Source of the DNA: Symbiodinium natans
Taxonomy: Eukaryota; Sar; Dinophyceae; Suessiales; Symbiodiniaceae
Direction: 5' to 3'
Assembly (NCBI GenBank): GCA_905221605.1
Contig: CAJNDS010002600.1
Location: 62,001-126,000, forward strand
Length of the DNA stretch: 64,000 nt
Both the position numbers and the translations under genes were made by a program. Shown piece after piece: positions 49,641 through 59,325 of this stretch (position 1 is its first letter; each line of letters opens with the position of its first letter). A model generated the notes under the pieces. It was not told the origin of the DNA. It saw nothing but the letters and a program-made list of their open reading frames with translations, and did not search any database.

Positions 49641-51059
49641 GTGGCACCACGCTGCGCCAGCTGCACGATGTTACCCGATGTCAGATACCTAAAGCTTACA
49701 CGCCAAGGGTCCCAGGAGTCCGGCATCTCTTCCTGGGGTGGAAAGCCTTGTGGCAGCCGCGTCTTTCTTCCAGCTTTCGGTCCAAGTTGACTGAGCACGA
49801 GCCGCTGGTCTCAGAGTAACAACCGCGTAGCCAGTACTGTAGCCTGCTGCATCCCGCTACTGTTAACAGGTACGGGCAGCTTTAGGAAACCTACAGCGAA
49901 GCCAAGAGAGAAGCCAAGAGAGAAGCCAAGTTCCCGCGACTCCTTTTTCAGCCCCTGACTCCCTGACTATAGAGGATTTGGACCCCTTGCGGCTGAGCGC
50001 ACGCATGCACACGGAACAGCCAACATCAGCCACCTCATGCCACCTCACAATCACACACACACACGGCCCTGGAACAAAGTGAGCCATGGCCGTAATGTCG
50101 GCTTTGCCCCAACCTGCGGGCTCCGAAAAAAGGCGCCTCGGCACAGTGAAGTCACGGATGATTCAAAAGTCGGATGGTCGCAGCCTGACCCTCGAGTGAT
50201 CCCGAATGGTTCCCATCGGCTTTTTGCGGGGCCCTGCAGGGAGGTCTTTTGGAGCGACAGCCCTTCGACACGGACATCCTGGACCACCACGTCTGAAGAG
50301 GCTGGGCACGAATGTAGGGTGAAGCTGATGCCCTGGCTCCTTATACTTCGTTACATAGCTCCTGATTGCCCGTCCCGCTGCCTCCTCTGGGCAGGCGTCG
50401 CCCCGTCTTTCCGGCGAGAGGCAGGGCTCCAAGACCCTTGCGCATGTCTGGGACATGTGATTGTCGTGTTACAGCCACGTGTGAAGAGCACGCCCGGAAG
50501 TGGGATTGCTTGTCAGCAGAGGCGATCAGCACTTGAAGACAGGCTGTGGAAAAGCCAGGAGCCAGGGTCTCAGCAGAGGGCTCGACACGGCTCGACGCTT
50601 TGTGACACCTAGCCTGATCGAGTGCGTGGTGCTGGCGCCAGCTGCGTCGTCGCGCGCAGGCAGTGTCGTCGGCAGAAGGGCCAGTGGCCGGATTGCAGCC
50701 AGTGTGGCCGGCTGTCGCCTTTCCTCGAAAGCACAGGCTGGTTGGATCTGAGGCGCTCCGCCCTGCGTGCGCAGCTGCGACGTCAGCTCGGGCCCAAGAC
50801 TGGCATGCCAAGACACTCCGAACGACACGTGCGGCTTTGTGTTAACGTCTTCGCCAGGCATCAGAAGCTTCAGAGCGAGTTGGATGGCGAAACCCGTCGG
50901 TGGGCTCCCAAGCCAGGTTGTCAGAAAGGTCCACCATGTCCAACCACATCTTGAGTCAGTATAAGTACACTAAAGTACTGTGCGACTTTGTGTGCAAAGA
51001 ACCAGGCGCCACGATGCGGAGCGCAAGCAGCGCGAAGCAGAGGCCGAAGCCGCTGTGCG

Positions 51060-51155
51060 GGTGGCCTCCGTGATGCAGTCGCTTGGGGCAGCCCAGCGCA
51101 AGCGGCTTGGCTCTTTGTCTCGGAGCATCAGCGAGCTGCCGCCTTTAACAGTTTC
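51060..51155 (+). CDS. Helical exon unique to unit 2
   Basis: RHDAERKQREAEAEAAVRVA then SVMQSLGAAQRKRLGSLSRS is charged and heptad-like; the frame is open from about 50988. It precedes the segment conserved with unit 1 and fits the same coiled-coil gene. Exon borders are uncertain. Confidence 0.35.
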
Positions 51156-51440
51156 GTCGCACAGAGGTGTGTGTGTGGGAGAGTCTTGCTAAAAGATGCT
51201 AAAAGCTGAGGTGTCAGGATGCGGAGTGGTCGTACTTCGATCTTTGCAGGCACATGCACGCACAGCCGCCCAACTGCAAGCACCAAGCATCCGCGGGTCA
51301 TCAGACCCCCGCGCCACCCGCTTTCCCCCGTTGACGCATGCGGCATGCGGCGCTAGCAGTGGTTCAGCATCCATCGGGATTCATCGGGGATCGCCTGGCA
51401 ACACGCAGCGTTTTTCCCAACGGCACCTGTACTGTATGCG

Positions 51441-51600
51441 AGGTCCGCCCTGCTGGCGAACGAGAGGGCGCGGGCGGACGCCCTCACGGCGGAGCTGCAG
51501 GCCGAGCGCTCCTGGTGGCTCTGGGCCCAAGAAGAGAGCAGTCGCTGGATGCTTGGCCGCAAAACGTCAGATCTCGGCTGGCTGTTGATTGAACTGTTGA
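51441..51600 (+). CDS. Coiled-coil exon, unit 2
   Basis: RSALLANERARADALTAELQ then AERSWWLWAQEESSRWMLGR; differences from unit 1 are few and keep the frame. LQEQLCSSQGRVEELEKQRP recurs at about 51659-51719. Confidence 0.45.
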
Positions 51601-51814
51601 TGTTGCTGACCTGGGCGCCGCTGTCCGCTGCTGCTTGCTGCTGCGCAGGTGTGGTGGGCTCCAGGAGCAGCTGTGCTCGAGCCAGGGCCGCGTCGAGGAG
51701 CTGGAGAAGCAGCGGCCCGTCTGATGTGCAGGACTTGCAATCTTCCTAGAGCCTAGACCGAACGAACCCCCTGGCCTCACCTGACTCCTGTCTCCTGCCC
51801 GGCGAGCGCTTCAG

Positions 51815-51970
51815 GTTGAGGCGCTCCGGCGATGAGCGGGAGGCGCACGTGGCGAGCTGCCGGCGGCTGCAGGAGGAGAACCTCCAGCTGGCGAAGCGGC
51901 TGCAGGAACTGCAGACTGAGAGCCAAGAACAGACTGCACCGCAACCCAACTCGAGCCTCGCCTGCAAGCT
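51815..51970 (+). CDS. Second coiled-coil exon, unit 2
   Basis: Acceptor GAGCGCTTCAG, then VEALRRSGDEREAHVASCRR and LQEENLQLAKRLQELQTESQ. Conserved with 44479. Changes such as E/A and M/V are conservative. Confidence 0.5.
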
Positions 51971-52046
51971 GGGGGTGGTGGCGTGCTTTCCGCAGCTTTG
52001 TCACGCTTTGTCCCTTTCTCGAGGGGTACCTGGCCTGTGCGGAGAC

Positions 52047-52193
52047 TGAGTCGGATTGAGCCCTCTGAGATCTCTGAGCTGAGGCGCAAGAGCCTGGGTG
52101 GCGAGTCTGCGTCCACGGCGACCACATGCGAGGGCCCGCAAAGCGACCCTGAGAGCGGCGGTGAGAGCGAGGCATCCCGCACAGTCCAGTGAG
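52047..52193 (+). CDS. Terminal exon of the coiled-coil gene, unit 2
   Basis: LSRIEPSEISELRRKSLGGE, then SASTATTCEGPQSDPESGGE and SEASRTVQ before a TGA. The counterpart at 44731 keeps this frame with an altered end (SAAAESLHSLARSG). Acidic, serine-rich C-terminus. Confidence 0.45.
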
Positions 52194-52663
52194 ATCCCTG
52201 CATGTTTTAGCCAGGTCAGGACCTCCAGGCTAGGCTTCAGAGGCTTATTCAGCTGCACACCATGCAAGCCCTACCGTGACATACCATGACGTGAATCTGC
52301 ATACATGATCCCTGATCCTTTTCTTGTCTGAAGCAACTTCCAAGAAGCGTGAAGAACCTTCACCTCCTTGGGCTTCTGTGTCCTCTCAAACCCCCCCTCA
52401 GACCACAAATTACCATGTAGCCCTCGCGTTGGCCGGCAGGATAATCTCTGGGAGGATGGCGGCTTGGAGCAGCAGCTGCCCAGCTGCAAGGATCTTTGCA
52501 GCACAAGTTTGCGTACCGCCTCGGCTCAGGTCTCCGTTCTGCAAAGCGTGCGATGCATCCTCCCCGTTCTTGCGCCTTGGCAGCTCTTGGCTTGATTCCT
52601 ACCTCGGTCTCTAGCGCATCTAGCGCGGAAGAACGGCCTCAGGCCCTTCATGGCTAGTTTGGA

Positions 52664-52898
52664 ATTGGAAAGAATTGTAAACGCTTGCGCGCGCCGCCTC
52701 GGCAGCCGGGCAGGAAAGGAGGAAAGAGGGTTTCTGGGAAAGGTCTCAAAAAGTCCCAGGGCAGGGTCTCAGGGCGGGTCCCAGGCGGTTCCAGGAGGGT
52801 TTCAGGAAAAACCCAAAACAGCCCAAAAATTCTCTATAGGAGCCGCCGACAGGCGGCACCTGCTTGTTCCAAACGCTTCTCGGCAGGAAGCCGAGGCG
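52664..52898. mobile_element. Short interspersed element, copy with paralogous empty site
   Basis: Unit 1 has GGCTAGTTTGGAACCCGCTG at 47077-47096. Unit 2 has the same flanks separated by about 230 extra bases starting near TTGTAAACGCTTGCG and ending AGCCGAGGCGAA. A related copy lies at 57194-57420 with the same start (ACGCTTGCGCGCCGCCTCGG) and end (AACGCTTCTCGGCAGGAAGC). No ORF; a non-autonomous element (SINE or MITE) is likely. Confidence 0.65.
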
Positions 52899-54212
52899 AA
52901 CTCGCTGTTTGGCTTATTCTGGGCTCCGTCCCCATGTATCCGAAACACCCCAAAGCTCGAGCCCTGAATCCGGATTGGCACCCGGCTGCTAGCTGCTCTG
53001 GACGCGCATCGTGAGCACGGCGGGCGTCCCTCATCGTCCCGCTGTCGAGAGGTAATCGTGGCTTGTGTCTTGACCAGCCGGCAGCTCCGACGTCTTTCTC
53101 GCTCCCGCTCCCGTTGCTCAAAGCCAAAGGTTGTTGGTGTTGGTTTGCAGCGTTCACAGCTCATCCTTCCTCGTCTCTTGGTCGGGGCGTGTTTCGAAGA
53201 GTCCGCATAGGCATGAAAAAACATAGAGGCGATCGAGCCTTTCCCCGCCTGCTCCAAGGCAGGGAGTGCTGGACTGTCTTTCCGCCGCTCGGCTTGAAAC
53301 AGGTCGTGTGTATTTTTGGTGGAGGGTTAGCGAGCTCGTGGAGGGAGGGCAGGCCACTACAGAAGCAGCGAAGGGAGCGGCAGCCGGTGACTCTTTGGGT
53401 GTGTGCGTGTGAGTGCAACCTCCGGAGGTGTCAGAGATAATGTGCTGGCGCGTGACCTCGTGGCAGGCCTGGGATGCCAAGGCAGGATGCGCCAAGTTCT
53501 GATTGTTTGGGGATGTCCGGGAATGTTTAAGGGTGGCTTGCCGGTGATGTGTTGGTTCCCGTCTCTGCTCATGGCTACCAAGGCAGGACTGAGAATCCTG
53601 CAAGTTTCTCCGCCACAGACCCCAGGAAGCAACAGGAAGCGACAGGAAGCGAGCCAGTTCTGGAAGCGCGGCTGTGTGTTGCGAGGCGTTGGTGCTTCAC
53701 CTTTCCGAGTGGGGCAGCTTCAGCAGGCTCGGGGCTGGGGATTGGCAAGAGCAGCTAGATCGGCAGCTAGACAGTACCCTAGCGGACACCGGCAACAACG
53801 GATGGTGGAGTCCACTTTTTCTTTCAGCCTGTAGACATCTGTAGACAGTCACGGGACCGGGGCCTAGCAACTTTGCTGGCTTCTTTACGGAAGCAGCAAG
53901 GAAGTAATAGTGGTGTGAAGGCTTTTTCAGCAGCTGCATTTACATGCGGGCTTTTGTGGGGGATTTTATGAGGTATTACTGCGGGGTTGGCTATGTTTGA
54001 CTGCTGTTGCTTTCTTTGGTCTGGAGCATGAGGGAGGAAAGGTACCGGGGTGCTGGGCTTAGCAGGGGTTGTCCTGCGCCCCCTTGCAGATGCTCAGGGT
54101 TCAGGGTGTCGTGGGGCAGTGTTCCGGCAGGCCCTGCGCACCACTCTCCTTCTGAAAGTTGTTGCTGCGTCAGCTCTGCGCAGGAGCTCATCGCAAGAAC
54201 CCCTTTCTTAGG

Positions 54213-54392
54213 CCGGCGGCGATCTCGAAGTATGTCGCGATATACCACGAAGGGCTAAGGCTTCTTGACTCCCTCAGCTCGGTTGAGCAGCGGCGTGAAG
54301 CTGGAGAACAGTTCTTGAGAACGCGGTGTGCTGGCGATCCGACGCTCGAGAAGGTCTTCCGCAGCTCCCCAGCTTGTCCGGCAGTGAAGTTA
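54213..54392 (+). CDS. Tandem family first exon, copy 4
   Basis: Acceptor CCCTTTCTTAG, then PAAISKYVAIYHEGLRLLDS, LSSVEQRREAGEQFLRTRCA and GDPTLEKVFRSSPACPAVK. The following intron of about 120 bp ends TCCTTTGCAG. Conserved with 47993. Confidence 0.5.
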
Positions 54393-54515
54393 GTTTATGG
54401 CCTATGGTTTGTATGTCAGCTTTCAGGGTCTCCTGCGGGCTGCGCAACCGCCAAGATGCAAAACTGCAGAGCTGGATCTGAGGTCAGACGTGGTACATAC
54501 GACAGTCCTTTGCAG

Positions 54516-55045
54516 GGCGTGTGCATTTTCCTGAGCATGCGGTCAAGGAGATGAACCGCACACTGGTTCGAGATCTGCTCTTGCACTTCCACAGCTCCGA
54601 TTCGAACGTATGCTTTTCAGGCTACTGCTTGATAGCCGGCTTTGCGACTTATTGGATGCCCCGCGTGCAGGAAGCTCTTGGGTTCGGTTTGCTGGGTCTG
54701 TTGGATCTGTTGCTCCTCTCACCGAAAAAGCACTGGTCCCGCAAGGAAGACATTCTAAAAGTGCTAAGCGGGATCTCCTCATCGCTAGGTTCAGCTCAGC
54801 GGCAAAGGTGGGTGGACGTGCTCACGGAGCTGCTCAAACAGGAGGACGAGCGAGAGAAGCAAGAGCTCATCATTTCCAAGATCGAAATTTTCTACTTGGC
54901 GGACGTGAACCCCAGAAGTACCTTTGTGGAAGCGGACGCGCAGCTTGAAGAGATTCAGCAGTCCGGGTCTACGACAGAGGCGGTGCGAAAAGCGCTCTTC
55001 TTCATGCGCTTCCCCTCGGCGGTCCCGACCCCGCAGCAGCCGTGA
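54516..55045 (+). CDS. Tandem family helical exon, copy 4
   Basis: Open through HFPEHAVKEMNRTLVRDLLL, FGFGLLGLLDLLLLSPKKHW, SSSLGSAQRQRWVDVLTELL, REKQELIISKIEIFYLADVN and TTEAVRKALFFMRFPSAVPT to a TGA. With copy 2 it is the most intact member. A further partial repeat of the last 130 bases follows at 55085-55205 (ending GCCATGCAGCAGCCATGA), so the exon itself contains a tandem repeat of its 3' end. Function unknown. Confidence 0.6.
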
Positions 55046-55205
55046 CTGTGTTGCCGCCAAGTGACCAAGTGCGTTCGACTTACCTTTGCGGGAAGTGGGT
55101 GGAAGCTGGAAAATCTCAATCTGTTCAGACCAACACTGGAGGCTGTTCGAAGGGCACTTTTGCTATGCCTTTCCCCCACGGTTCCAGCCATGCAGCAGCC
55201 ATGAC

Positions 55206-56130
55206 TTCACGGCCATGAGGTGCGCTCTGGGCCTGCGCAAAATCTACTGACGGGCGTGATCATGCATGGCAATGTATGGTCGAGTGGTGTCAAGCTTTGA
55301 GGGATCTGGCACAAGCTTCCCTGAACTTCCAACCCTGAGTCGTGCACCCTGAGTCGACAGCGAAGATTACAAACTGTCAAAGGTAATCTTCCATCTGAGT
55401 GGTAGATTTATCTTACGTCGTTTTGCTTTTAGTGATGCACGGTCAGCGTTTATTTGCAGACACCACATCACGAAAGCTAGCCCAACCGACTTGAGTGTAG
55501 TCTTGCCTTTAGGGCAGGGTCGGACAAGTCTTGATTCTATTATAGAATGATGAGAGAGTCAATATTGAACGGTTCACGCGCAGGCCCAAAACCCCTAAAC
55601 TCTACCCCTAAATCCGCCCCCAACCCAACTCAAAAGGCCATTTAAGAGTTTGGGGTGGTTTAGGGTTTTGGGGATTTAGGGGCTGCTTGGTTTGCGGGCT
55701 TCGGAGTTTGGGGGATTAGGGATGTGGGGGTTTAGGAGTTTAGGGGTTCAGGCGTTTAGGGGTGTTGGGGTTTTGGGGCTAGGGTTTCGATGTCAAGCAG
55801 TCTTCGTTGGCCTCGGCCTGCCGCTCAAGTTTCATGTTCCATATGACGAGCGTGCTACTTGTTTCAAGTTAGTAAGGGCTTGCCACGAATGCCCAAAATC
55901 CTGTAAAGCGATGGGAACACCTGAAAAGCGACTCCCCTAAGCTAATGAACCGTTGAGTGGGCTACAGCCTTGAATTATCTTGACTTTTTCCCAATTCGAC
56001 GCTTGCCATGTGGAGCGACCTTCCTGCGGGGCCGAATGCACAGGCCAGGGGCACGGAGGAGCTCGCAATTAAATTAGGCAATCGGGATCTAATTTGATAG
56101 GGTGGGTCATCTAGAGGCCACCCGGCCTAC
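55206..56130. other. Intergenic stretch, no gene seen
   Basis: 55580-55790 is rich in GGGGTTTAGGGG-like words (decayed telomeric type). No supported ORF. Confidence 0.45.
56047..56070. repeat. 24-bp direct repeat, left copy
   Basis: Identical to 56984-57007 (AGGGGCACGG...CTCGCAATT). The pair brackets 913 bp. Confidence 0.85.
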
Positions 56131-56132
56131 GA

Positions 56133-56501
56133 ATGCCTGCCCGCACTTCCTGGAAAGGCCTGTTCAGGATAATTACGAAAGCTTCCCCCCTCAAACTTGA
56201 GGGGAGCCTTTCGTCTACTACCCAGCGGCATAGCTCATCTGTACCAGGGGGACCTCCCGTTTTCGGGGCTACTCCCGGGCTGGTGCTGGCTTTTGGGGCT
56301 GGGTACGCTGCACAGTGGTGGCTCGTGGAGAAACGAGAGCCGGCTGATGCTGCTGATGCGCGGGTCCCGGTGGTTCCCGGGGAAAGTGGTGGGGGTCTTG
56401 GGGGGGTCCTGAGAGCGTTCGGACCCATATTTATGGTCTCGTCTTTATGCGTTGAAGAGAACTTGTCTTTATCTCTTGCTTGCTCAACGGTGACTCGGTG
56501 A
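56133..56501 (+). CDS. Short ORF between 24-bp direct repeats
   Basis: 122 codons. It has a hydrophobic segment FGATPGLVLAFGAGYAAQWW followed by LVEKREPADAADARVPV, which could be a membrane helix with a charged flank. No family recognised and the first part overlaps a hairpin, so coding status is doubtful. Confidence 0.25.
   Translation: MPARTSWKGLFRIITKASPLKLEGSLSSTTQRHSSSVPGGPPVFGATPGLVLAFGAGYAAQWWLVEKREPADAADARVPVVPGESGGGLGGVLRAFGPIFMVSSLCVEENLSLSLACSTVTR
56175..56214. repeat. Imperfect hairpin
   Basis: ACGAAAGCTTCCCCCCTCAA pairs with ACTTGAGGGGAGCCTTTCGT apart from a 2-base difference. It could be a structured RNA element or a short palindrome; no T-run follows that would suggest a terminator. 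Confidence 0.7.
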
Positions 56502-56983
56502 CGACCTTCGTGTGCGCATGCAATCCAACAATGCTTGGGGGGTTGGTCCTATAGCAGCTGCTAATCGACAACATGCCCCGGACACTTTTTGCATGGTCTC
56601 CGCCCTACGGCTCCCGAATCGAATCCCTTGTTTGTGGTTCTTCCCGCCCTTGGACCTCCGCGGCAAGCAAGTGGACAAAGATCGTCCTTGGAGTCTGTGG
56701 CCTGAGTAGCGTGGAATCGCTCCCTTTCTGCCGCGAACAGGCTCTTAGGGTTGAGGGTTTCGGGGCGCAATTCTAACCCTAAACCAGGTAAACCACGTCG
56801 CCAACAAGGAGGGCGCAGCCTTCGTGCCCAACGTTCACCTTTCCCCGCGAGGCAATACAATCATTATAAGGACAGTGAAGCAGCTTGGTTTCTCTGTCGT
56901 GGTACGACATGAACGAACGAAGGAAATAAGAAACCCAAATTTTTTTATCTTGCATGTGGAGCACTAGTTGTAAGAGCAAAATG

Positions 56984-57007
56984 AGGGGCACGGAGGAGCT
57001 CGCAATT
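56984..57007. repeat. 24-bp direct repeat, right copy
   Basis: Identical to 56047-56070. Confidence 0.85.
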
Positions 57008-57109
57008 GTCAAAGGGGTGTATATACTTTTTGTTTTTGTGGTTTAGGGTTTGCTATGAATGCCCGAAAGCATGGTGGAGAGTTGAGGTGGTTGTCGTTAA
57101 AGAGTCGTC

Positions 57110-57180
57110 GTTACATGGATGATGATGGATGGCGTGATGGATGATGCCTGGATGGATGGCGTGATAGATTTCGTGGGTTT
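57110..57180. repeat. GGATGGATG-type repeat, left flank
   Basis: GATGGATGGCGTGATGGATG-like units; similar sequence flanks the right side of the minisatellite at 58135-58195. Confidence 0.8.
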
Positions 57181-57193
57181 TCCTTTTAAAATT

Positions 57194-57420
57194 AATTGAC
57201 GCTTGCGCGCCGCCTCGGCAGCCGGGCCGGCCCACAACAGGAAAGGAGGAAAGAGGGCCTCAAAAAAGAGGGGAGGGGGGGTAGGGAGGGTCCCAGGCAG
57301 TGCCCAGAGCACCCCCTCAGGAGCCCCCGACAGGCGGGACCCCCCACGGCGTCCCACAGGGCGGGGGGGTGCGCGCAAATGCTTGTTCCAAACGCTTCTC
57401 GGCAGGAAGCCGGGGCGAAT
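57194..57420. mobile_element. Short interspersed element, second copy
   Basis: Diverged copy of 52676-52898: same ends, internal length differences around GGGAGGGGGGGTAGGGAGGG. Confidence 0.6.
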
Positions 57421-57489
57421 ATGTTTCAAAGCACGGAGCAGGGTTGGCGGGAGCCGCCGCGCCTGGCTAAAAAAGTGCAAAAACGCTAG

Positions 57490-58115
57490 CCGTCTGCGTG
57501 TTTGTGCGTTGTCGCGACGCAAAAACGACGACCCTCTGAGTGTTCTTGGCGTGAGGCACCAAAACCATGACCCTCTGCGTGGTCTTGGCGTGTCGTGATC
57601 GCGCGAGCGCTGTTCGTGGTTTTGTGTTGTCGACATGCAAAAACTACGACGACCCTCTGCGTGGTCTTGGCGTGTCGTGATCGTGCGAAACGCCAACCCT
57701 CTGCGTGTTCTTGCGTTGTCGAAACGCAAAACGGCGACCCTCTGCGTGGGCGGGGGGTGTCGTGATTGCATGAACGACGACCCTCTGCTTGTTTTTGCGT
57801 TGTCGAACCGCAAAGACAACGACCCTCTGCGTGGTCGCGGGGTGTCGTGATCGCATGAACGACGACCCTGTGCGTGTTTTTGCGTTGTCGAACCGCAAAA
57901 GCGACGACCCTCTGCGTGGTCGCGGGGTGGACGACGACCTGCGTGGTCGCGGGGTGGACGATGACCCTGTGCGTGTTTTTGCGTTGTCGGGACGCAAAAA
58001 CTTCGTGTTTTTGCGTTGTCTATAGACGCAAAAACAGGCGACCCTCTGCGTGTTCGCGGGGTGTCGTGATCGCGTGAACGCCAACCCTGTGCGTGTTCTT
58101 TTGGTGTCGTGACGC
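57490..58115. repeat. GC-rich minisatellite of alternating units
   Basis: Two related units alternate: CGACCCTCTGCGTGTTTTTG with TTGCGTTGTCGAAACGCAAA, and CGACCCTCTGCGTGGTCGCG with GGGTGTCGTGATCGCATGAA. About 14 units. Long ORFs on both strands come from the repeat. Many units contain small inverted words around GTCG..CGAC. Confidence 0.88.
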
Positions 58116-58544
58116 TCGAGATGGCTTCGTTATCGTTGATGCATGGATGGATGTCGTGATGGATGATGCATGGATGGATGGCGTGATGCGAGGTCTTAAT
58201 CGTGGCTCGAATATGCTTTCGGGACAACCGTTCTCCCGCATTTTCCAAGGAAACCTCTGTGTAGTGTATGTTGTTTGTATTTGACAGGAGAACCTCTGTT
58301 TTCTCAATGTGTCAGTCGGAAGACCTCTTTTTAGGCCTGGCGACACGGGCCGGCCCCCGCCGCCCAAAAAACGAATCCTCTTAAACCTTGGAGACTATCA
58401 TCCTCATACCTGCCTACAGTTTGTGCCGGGGCGAGGGGGGTGGGCCAACAGGAGACTGAGATTCCTTGAGAGGTGCCAAAAAAAGCTTCGGTTGCTTTTA
58501 AGTCCCCGAACCTGAACCGCGTGCGCACGAGTGCGCAACCGCAT

Positions 58545-58563
58545 CACACACACACACACACAC
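58545..58563. repeat. CA microsatellite
   Basis: About nine CA units. Confidence 0.9.
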
Positions 58564-58599
58564 TGTATCCTCTGTCTCTCTCCCTTGCGCTCTCTTCTC

Positions 58600-58606
58600 T
58601 CTTCTC

Positions 58607-58663
<57 letters not shown>

Positions 58664-58844
58664 CTTCTCTTTGTTCTCTTTCTCTCCTTGTCTTTTCTTT
58701 CCCTCTCGTTTTTCCTCCCTCTTTCTCTCTCTCTACTCTCTCCTCTTGTCTCTCTTGTCTCTCTTGTCTCTTGTCTCTCTTGTCTCTCTTGTCTCTCTCT
58801 TGTCTCTCTCTTGTCTCTCTCTTGTCTCTCTCTTGTCTCTCTCT

Positions 58845-58890
<46 letters not shown>

Positions 58891-59325
58891 CTCTCTCTTG
58901 TCTCTCTCTTGTGTCTCTCTTTTCTCTCTTGTCTCTCTTGTCTCTCTTGTCTCTCTCTTGTCTCTCTTGTCTCTCTTGTCTCTCTTGTCTCTCTTGTCTC
59001 TCTTGTCTCTCTTGTCTCTCTTGTCTCTCTTGTTTCTCTTGTCTCTCTTGTCCCTCTTGTCCCTCTTGTCCCTCTTGTCCCTCTTGTCCCTCTTGTCCCT
59101 CTTGTCTCTCTTGTCTCTCTTGTCTCTCTTGTCTCTCTTCTCTCTCTTCTCTCTCTTCTCTCTCTTCTCTTTCTTCTCTCTCTTCTCTCTCTTCTCTCTC
59201 TCTTCTCTTTATTCTCTCTCTTCTCTCTCTTCTCTTTATTCTCTCTCTTCTCTCTCTTCTCTCTCTTCTCTCTCTTCTCTCTCTTTCTCTTCTCTCTCGT
59301 CTCTCTTCTCTCTCTTTCCTCGTCT
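58600..59325. repeat. CT-rich tract with TCTCTCTTG units
   Basis: About 720 bp of almost pure pyrimidine, broken by regular G: successive blocks of CTCTCTCTC, TCTCTCTTG, CTCTTGTCC and TCTCTCTTC. Ser/Leu ORFs and Arg/Glu ORFs here are repeat artefacts. Confidence 0.95.

Larger units (their letters stand above)
48180..54400 (+). repeat. Tandem segmental repeat, unit 2
   Basis: Counterpart of unit 1. It contains two copies of the helical exon (48259 and 49215), a 0.9-kb segment at 50195-51120 missing from unit 1, and an insertion of about 230 bp near 52660-52900 that unit 1 lacks. Confidence 0.8.

Noticed and set aside
57097-58248. 383-codon minus-strand ORF rich in His, Arg and Thr
   Set aside because: Product of the GC-rich minisatellite.
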